Notes under the pieces: generated by a model
What the model was told of the DNA's origin: nothing
What the model saw: the letters and a program-made list of their open reading frames with translations, nothing else
Databases searched by the model: none
Source: Tatlockia sp.
GTDB taxonomy: Bacteria > Cyanobacteriota > Cyanobacteriia > Cyanobacteriales > Chroococcidiopsidaceae
NCBI GenBank assembly: GCA_013698215.1
Contig: JACCVJ010000605.1
Location: forward strand, 1-9,124
Length of the DNA: 9,124 bases
Direction of reading: 5' to 3'
Shown: in pieces, positions 7,257 through 9,124 of the stretch
Position numbering within the stretch: position 1 is the stretch's first letter
How the letters are laid out: every line of letters starts with the position of its first letter
Made by a program: the position numbers and the translations under genes

Positions 7257-7285
7257 TTGCAAGCTGAAGTCATAATGAGTACGAT
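7257..7285 (+). promoter_or_regulatory. weak promoter candidate for srx
   Basis: TTGCAA (7257-7262, 4/6) and TACGAT (7280-7285, 4/6) are spaced 17 bp apart in the divergent gap between the SpoIID-like gene and srx, 29 bp before the srx ATG. Support is by consensus only. Confidence 0.2.
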
Positions 7286-7314
7286 ATAGAAGAAGATAAA
7301 AAAGTAGCATCACT

Positions 7315-7578
7315 ATGATAAAGGTACAAGAGATTCCGCTACAGCAGATATATAGACCTTTACCGAGAGCCAACGATCAAACTAAAGTTACCGCCTTGAT
7401 GGAATCTATCGCCGAAATTGGGCAAATTGAACCCATTGATGTATTAGAAGTAGACGGACAATACTACGGTTTTTCTGGTTGTCATCGTTACGAAGCTTGT
7501 CAGAAGTTGGGCAAAGAAACAATTTTAGCGAGAGTGCGTAAAGCCCCCCGCGCCGTTTTAAAAATGCACCTAGCATAG
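7315..7578 (+). CDS. srx: sulfiredoxin (cysteine sulfinic acid reductase)
   Basis: This 87-residue protein has the ParB/sulfiredoxin fold. Sulfiredoxin uses ATP and a thiol donor to reduce the sulfinic form of over-oxidised 2-Cys peroxiredoxin, restoring peroxide defence. The signature FSGCHRYEA (53-61) carries the catalytic C56 with H57 and R58. RPLPR (14-18) and the KVTALMESIAEIGQIEPIDV stretch (24-43) match the substrate and nucleotide-binding face of the family, and the tail KAPRAVLKMHLA is typical of cyanobacterial members. A chromosome-partitioning ParB is excluded by the short length and by Cys in place of the GERR-type motif. No strong Shine-Dalgarno precedes the ATG (AAGAAG lies about 20 bp upstream). 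The gene is 87 bp before a dps gene in the same direction, a functional match since both answer peroxide. Confidence 0.92.
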   Translation: MIKVQEIPLQQIYRPLPRANDQTKVTALMESIAEIGQIEPIDVLEVDGQYYGFSGCHRYEACQKLGKETILARVRKAPRAVLKMHLA

Positions 7579-7665
7579 AGAGATTTACAGTTAGCGTGTT
7601 TTAGGCAATCATTAGAGGCATAAAACAGCGAAATACATTTATATTTCACCTAAATTGGAGAATTT

Positions 7666-8157
7666 ATGCAAGCTCAAGGTTTAGTTTTTCCAGTCAACAT
7701 CGGTATAGATAACGAAAACCGCAAGCTGATTGCGGAAGGTTTATCACGGATGCTAGCCGATAGCTATTCGCTGTATCTCAAAACTCACAACTTTCATTGG
7801 AATGTCACTGGGCCAATGTTTCAAACCTTACATTTGATGTTTGAAACCCAGTATACAGAATTAGCCTTGGCGGTAGATTTAATTGCCGAAAGAATTAGAG
7901 CGCTTGGCTATCCAGCACCCGGAACTTACAGCGAATATGCAAAACTAAGTTCTATTGCTGAAACTCCAGGGGTTCCCAAAGCTACAGAAATGATCCGTTT
8001 ATTGGTAGAAGGTCAAGAAGCTGTAGTTAGAACCGCTCGTTCTATATTTCCCATTGTAGACCAAGTAAGCGACGAACCTACCGCCGATTTATTGACTCAA
8101 AGAATGCAAATTCATGAAAAAAATGCTTGGATGCTAAGAAGCCTACTAGAAGAATAG
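7666..8157 (+). CDS. dps: Dps family miniferritin
   Basis: This 163-residue, mainly helical protein should form the 12-subunit Dps cage, which oxidises Fe2+ with H2O2, stores iron and limits Fenton chemistry. The intersubunit ferroxidase ligands are all present: H44 (in KTHNFHWNVTGP), H56 and E60 (LHLMFE), D71 and E75 (AVDLIAERIRALG). Spacing matches the E. coli Dps set His51, His63, Asp67, Asp78 and Glu82. The N-terminus is short and not lysine-rich, so direct DNA binding by a basic tail is not obvious. GGAG at 7657-7660, 5 bp before the ATG, supports the start. The next gene begins 14 bp after the stop, so the two are probably co-transcribed. A second Dps gene follows further on. Confidence 0.95.
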   Translation: MQAQGLVFPVNIGIDNENRKLIAEGLSRMLADSYSLYLKTHNFHWNVTGPMFQTLHLMFETQYTELALAVDLIAERIRALGYPAPGTYSEYAKLSSIAETPGVPKATEMIRLLVEGQEAVVRTARSIFPIVDQVSDEPTADLLTQRMQIHEKNAWMLRSLLEE

Positions 8158-8171
8158 AATCGGCGTTAACA

Positions 8172-8819
8172 ATGTCCCAGTTACTTGAGTTAAATTATAC
8201 CAACTCGTTGCAATCATTAATGCAACGGGTAGGTATCGTTAGTTTTAAAGCTTTAGCTAGTGCGGCGGGAGTTTCCCAACGGCAAATTAGGCGGTTGCGA
8301 CAGGGAGAAATAGCCCAAATGCGTGTAGAAACCGTAATTAAGCTGGCTCAAGTGCTGCAAGTATCGATAAATGTTCTTGTGAAAACATTTTCAAATCTCG
8401 ATTCAGCACTACCACAGACTGAGGATAAAACTATTGATACTTTAAAGCAAGAGTATCAAAGACTACAAAACCAATTGGCACAACAAAGACAAACATTATT
8501 GCAAGAGTTTCAACTATCAAGCTTACAAGTGTTGGAATCTTGCTTATTGCAATTGCCGACTTTTGCGTTTAAAGTCCAACAAAACCCCGAAATCAGCGCC
8601 ACAAAATTACTGCCCTTAATGCGCCCGTTAGAGCAATTATTACAGCAATGGGGAATAGAACAAATCGCGCCTGTAGGGTCAAAATTACCTTACAACGAGC
8701 AACTGCACCAACTTCTCAAAGGAAATGCTCAACCAGGAGACTTAGTTACAGTCCGTTATACTGGTTACATTCAAGGCGAAAAGCTCTTGTACCGCGCCAA
8801 AGTTGGCTTGATTGAATGA
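8172..8819 (+). CDS. HTH protein with GrpE-like C-terminal domain
   Basis: The product is 215 residues, taking ATG 8172. A TTG start at 8127 would only add 15 residues overlapping dps. Residues 24-70 (SFKALASAAGVSQRQIRRLRQGE, then VETVIKLAQVLQVSINVLV) form an HTH of the Cro/CI-XRE type. Residues 86-127 are a Gln/Leu-rich coiled-coil candidate. Residues 161-211 resemble the GrpE beta-domain: GIEQIAPVGSKLPYNEQLHQ parallels GrpE GVEPI-x-GEPFDPNLH, and GDLVTVRYTGYIQGEKLLYRAKV parallels the VVEVLQKGY-x-L-x-R-x-LRPA-x-V end. GrpE is the nucleotide exchange factor of DnaK and also has a long helix followed by a beta-domain. The protein may therefore be a DNA-bound DnaK co-factor or a regulator that reuses the GrpE fold. 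GrpE-like proteins with an HTH are, I believe, found in other cyanobacteria, but function is unknown to me. It is very probably co-transcribed with the preceding dps. Confidence 0.75.
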   Translation: MSQLLELNYTNSLQSLMQRVGIVSFKALASAAGVSQRQIRRLRQGEIAQMRVETVIKLAQVLQVSINVLVKTFSNLDSALPQTEDKTIDTLKQEYQRLQNQLAQQRQTLLQEFQLSSLQVLESCLLQLPTFAFKVQQNPEISATKLLPLMRPLEQLLQQWGIEQIAPVGSKLPYNEQLHQLLKGNAQPGDLVTVRYTGYIQGEKLLYRAKVGLIE

Positions 8820-8823
8820 TACG

Positions 8824-8841
8824 ATCAGCCCTTTGGCTGAT
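8824..8841 (+). terminator. small hairpin after the HTH/GrpE-like gene
   Basis: A 7-bp stem (ATCAGCC 8824-8830, GGCTGAT 8835-8841) with a CTTT loop begins 4 bp after the stop at 8819 and is followed by GTTCTTT. The T-run is interrupted, so it may be a weak or leaky terminator, or an RNA-stabilising stem, between the two dps genes. Confidence 0.45.
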
Positions 8842-8898
8842 GTTCTTTGATGTGTAGATTTGTTCCAATAAGAATTGAAGCAAAATGTAAAATAAATC

Positions 8899-9124
8899 AT
8901 GCGTAAAATCAACATCGGTCTATCTGAAGACCAAAGATCGGGCGTAAGCAAATTGTTAAACAGTGACTTGGCAAACGCTTATCTACTATTAATTAAAACA
9001 AAAAAATTTCATTGGGATGTAGTTGGCCCTCAATTTCGTTCTTTGCACCAGTTATGGGAAGAACACTACAAAGCATTGACAATTAACATAGATTCCCTAG
9101 CTGAGCGCGTCCGCACTTTAGGGT
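8899..9124 (+). CDS. second Dps family miniferritin (5' part, cut by window end)
   Basis: Seventy-five codons are visible from ATG 8899, and the frame is open at the right edge. The ferroxidase ligands seen so far are all kept: H38 (KTKKFHWDVVGP), H50 and E54 (LHQLWEEH), D65 and E69 (NIDSLAERVRTLG), with the same spacing as in the first Dps. Identity with that neighbour over the shared part is clear but moderate, so this is a diverged paralogue rather than a recent duplicate. An in-frame TAA at 8893-8895 excludes a longer N-terminus. No clear Shine-Dalgarno is seen. A start-stop ATGTAA lies 14 bp upstream of the ATG. The gene is 79 bp after the HTH/GrpE-like gene, so it may have its own promoter or belong to the same transcript through a leaky hairpin. 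Confidence 0.9.
   Translation, partial: MRKINIGLSEDQRSGVSKLLNSDLANAYLLLIKTKKFHWDVVGPQFRSLHQLWEEHYKALTINIDSLAERVRTLG

Noticed and set aside
7188..7373. 62-residue N-terminal extension of the SpoIID-like protein
   Set aside because: It would overlap the srx start on the other strand and bury the signal peptide that begins at the ATG at 7187.
7315..7578. ParB-type chromosome partition protein
   Set aside because: Only 87 residues, with the sulfiredoxin FSGCHR signature and no DNA-binding HTH domain.
7630..7647. GAAATA/TATTTC dyad upstream of the first dps as an operator
   Set aside because: The arms are only 6 bp of A/T-rich sequence. They do not match a Fur or PerR box that I can recognise, and chance is likely.
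8742..8951. 69-codon minus-strand frame
   Set aside because: Antisense to the end of the HTH/GrpE-like gene and the start of the second dps, with no motif.

Overview
The window almost certainly comes from a cyanobacterium. By eye I count eleven perfect GCGATCGC octamers (HIP1, highly iterated palindrome) in 9.1 kb, where about 0.1 to 0.2 would be expected by chance. The gene content fits too: a plant-type [2Fe-2S] photosynthetic ferredoxin, a cyanobacterial-type sulfiredoxin, a GH57-DUF3536 protein and a cyanobacterial Ca2+/H+ antiporter. Genus cannot be set from the sequence alone. Base composition is moderately AT-rich and looks even across the genes, so I see no clear horizontally acquired island.

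Layout, left to right. (1) Bases 2-241 (+) are the 3' end of an unrecognised gene with one membrane segment. A perfect 9-bp hairpin separates it from the convergent minus-strand locus. (2) Bases 287-2881 (-) are a GH57 glycosidase-like/DUF3536 gene cut in two by one in-frame TAG at 1055-1057. The frame continues downstream with DUF3536-like protein sequence, so this is best read as one gene of about 864 codons with a Trp-to-amber change (or a base-call error). (3) After a 366-bp spacer come cax (Ca2+/H+ antiporter), moaE (molybdopterin synthase large subunit) and petF (ferredoxin), all on the + strand but spaced far enough apart to be separate units. Two near-identical palindromes lie between cax and moaE, and a good intrinsic terminator follows petF. 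(4) A minus-strand exported SpoIID/LytB-type cell-wall protein converges on petF and diverges from the next block. (5) From 7315 to the right edge, all + strand, lie sulfiredoxin (srx), a Dps miniferritin, an HTH protein with a GrpE-like C-terminus, and the start of a second Dps miniferritin cut by the window end.

How they may work together. The right-hand block is a compact stress neighbourhood: sulfiredoxin repairs over-oxidised peroxiredoxin, Dps proteins oxidise and store iron using peroxide, and the HTH/GrpE-like protein sits 14 bp after the first dps, between the two dps genes. It is the best candidate here for a little-described system: a possible DNA-binding regulator or DnaK co-factor co-transcribed with Dps. 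The other genes look like independent housekeeping units: calcium homeostasis, molybdenum cofactor synthesis, electron transfer, and peptidoglycan or polysaccharide processing. I saw no CRISPR array, tRNA, rRNA, transposase or phage gene.
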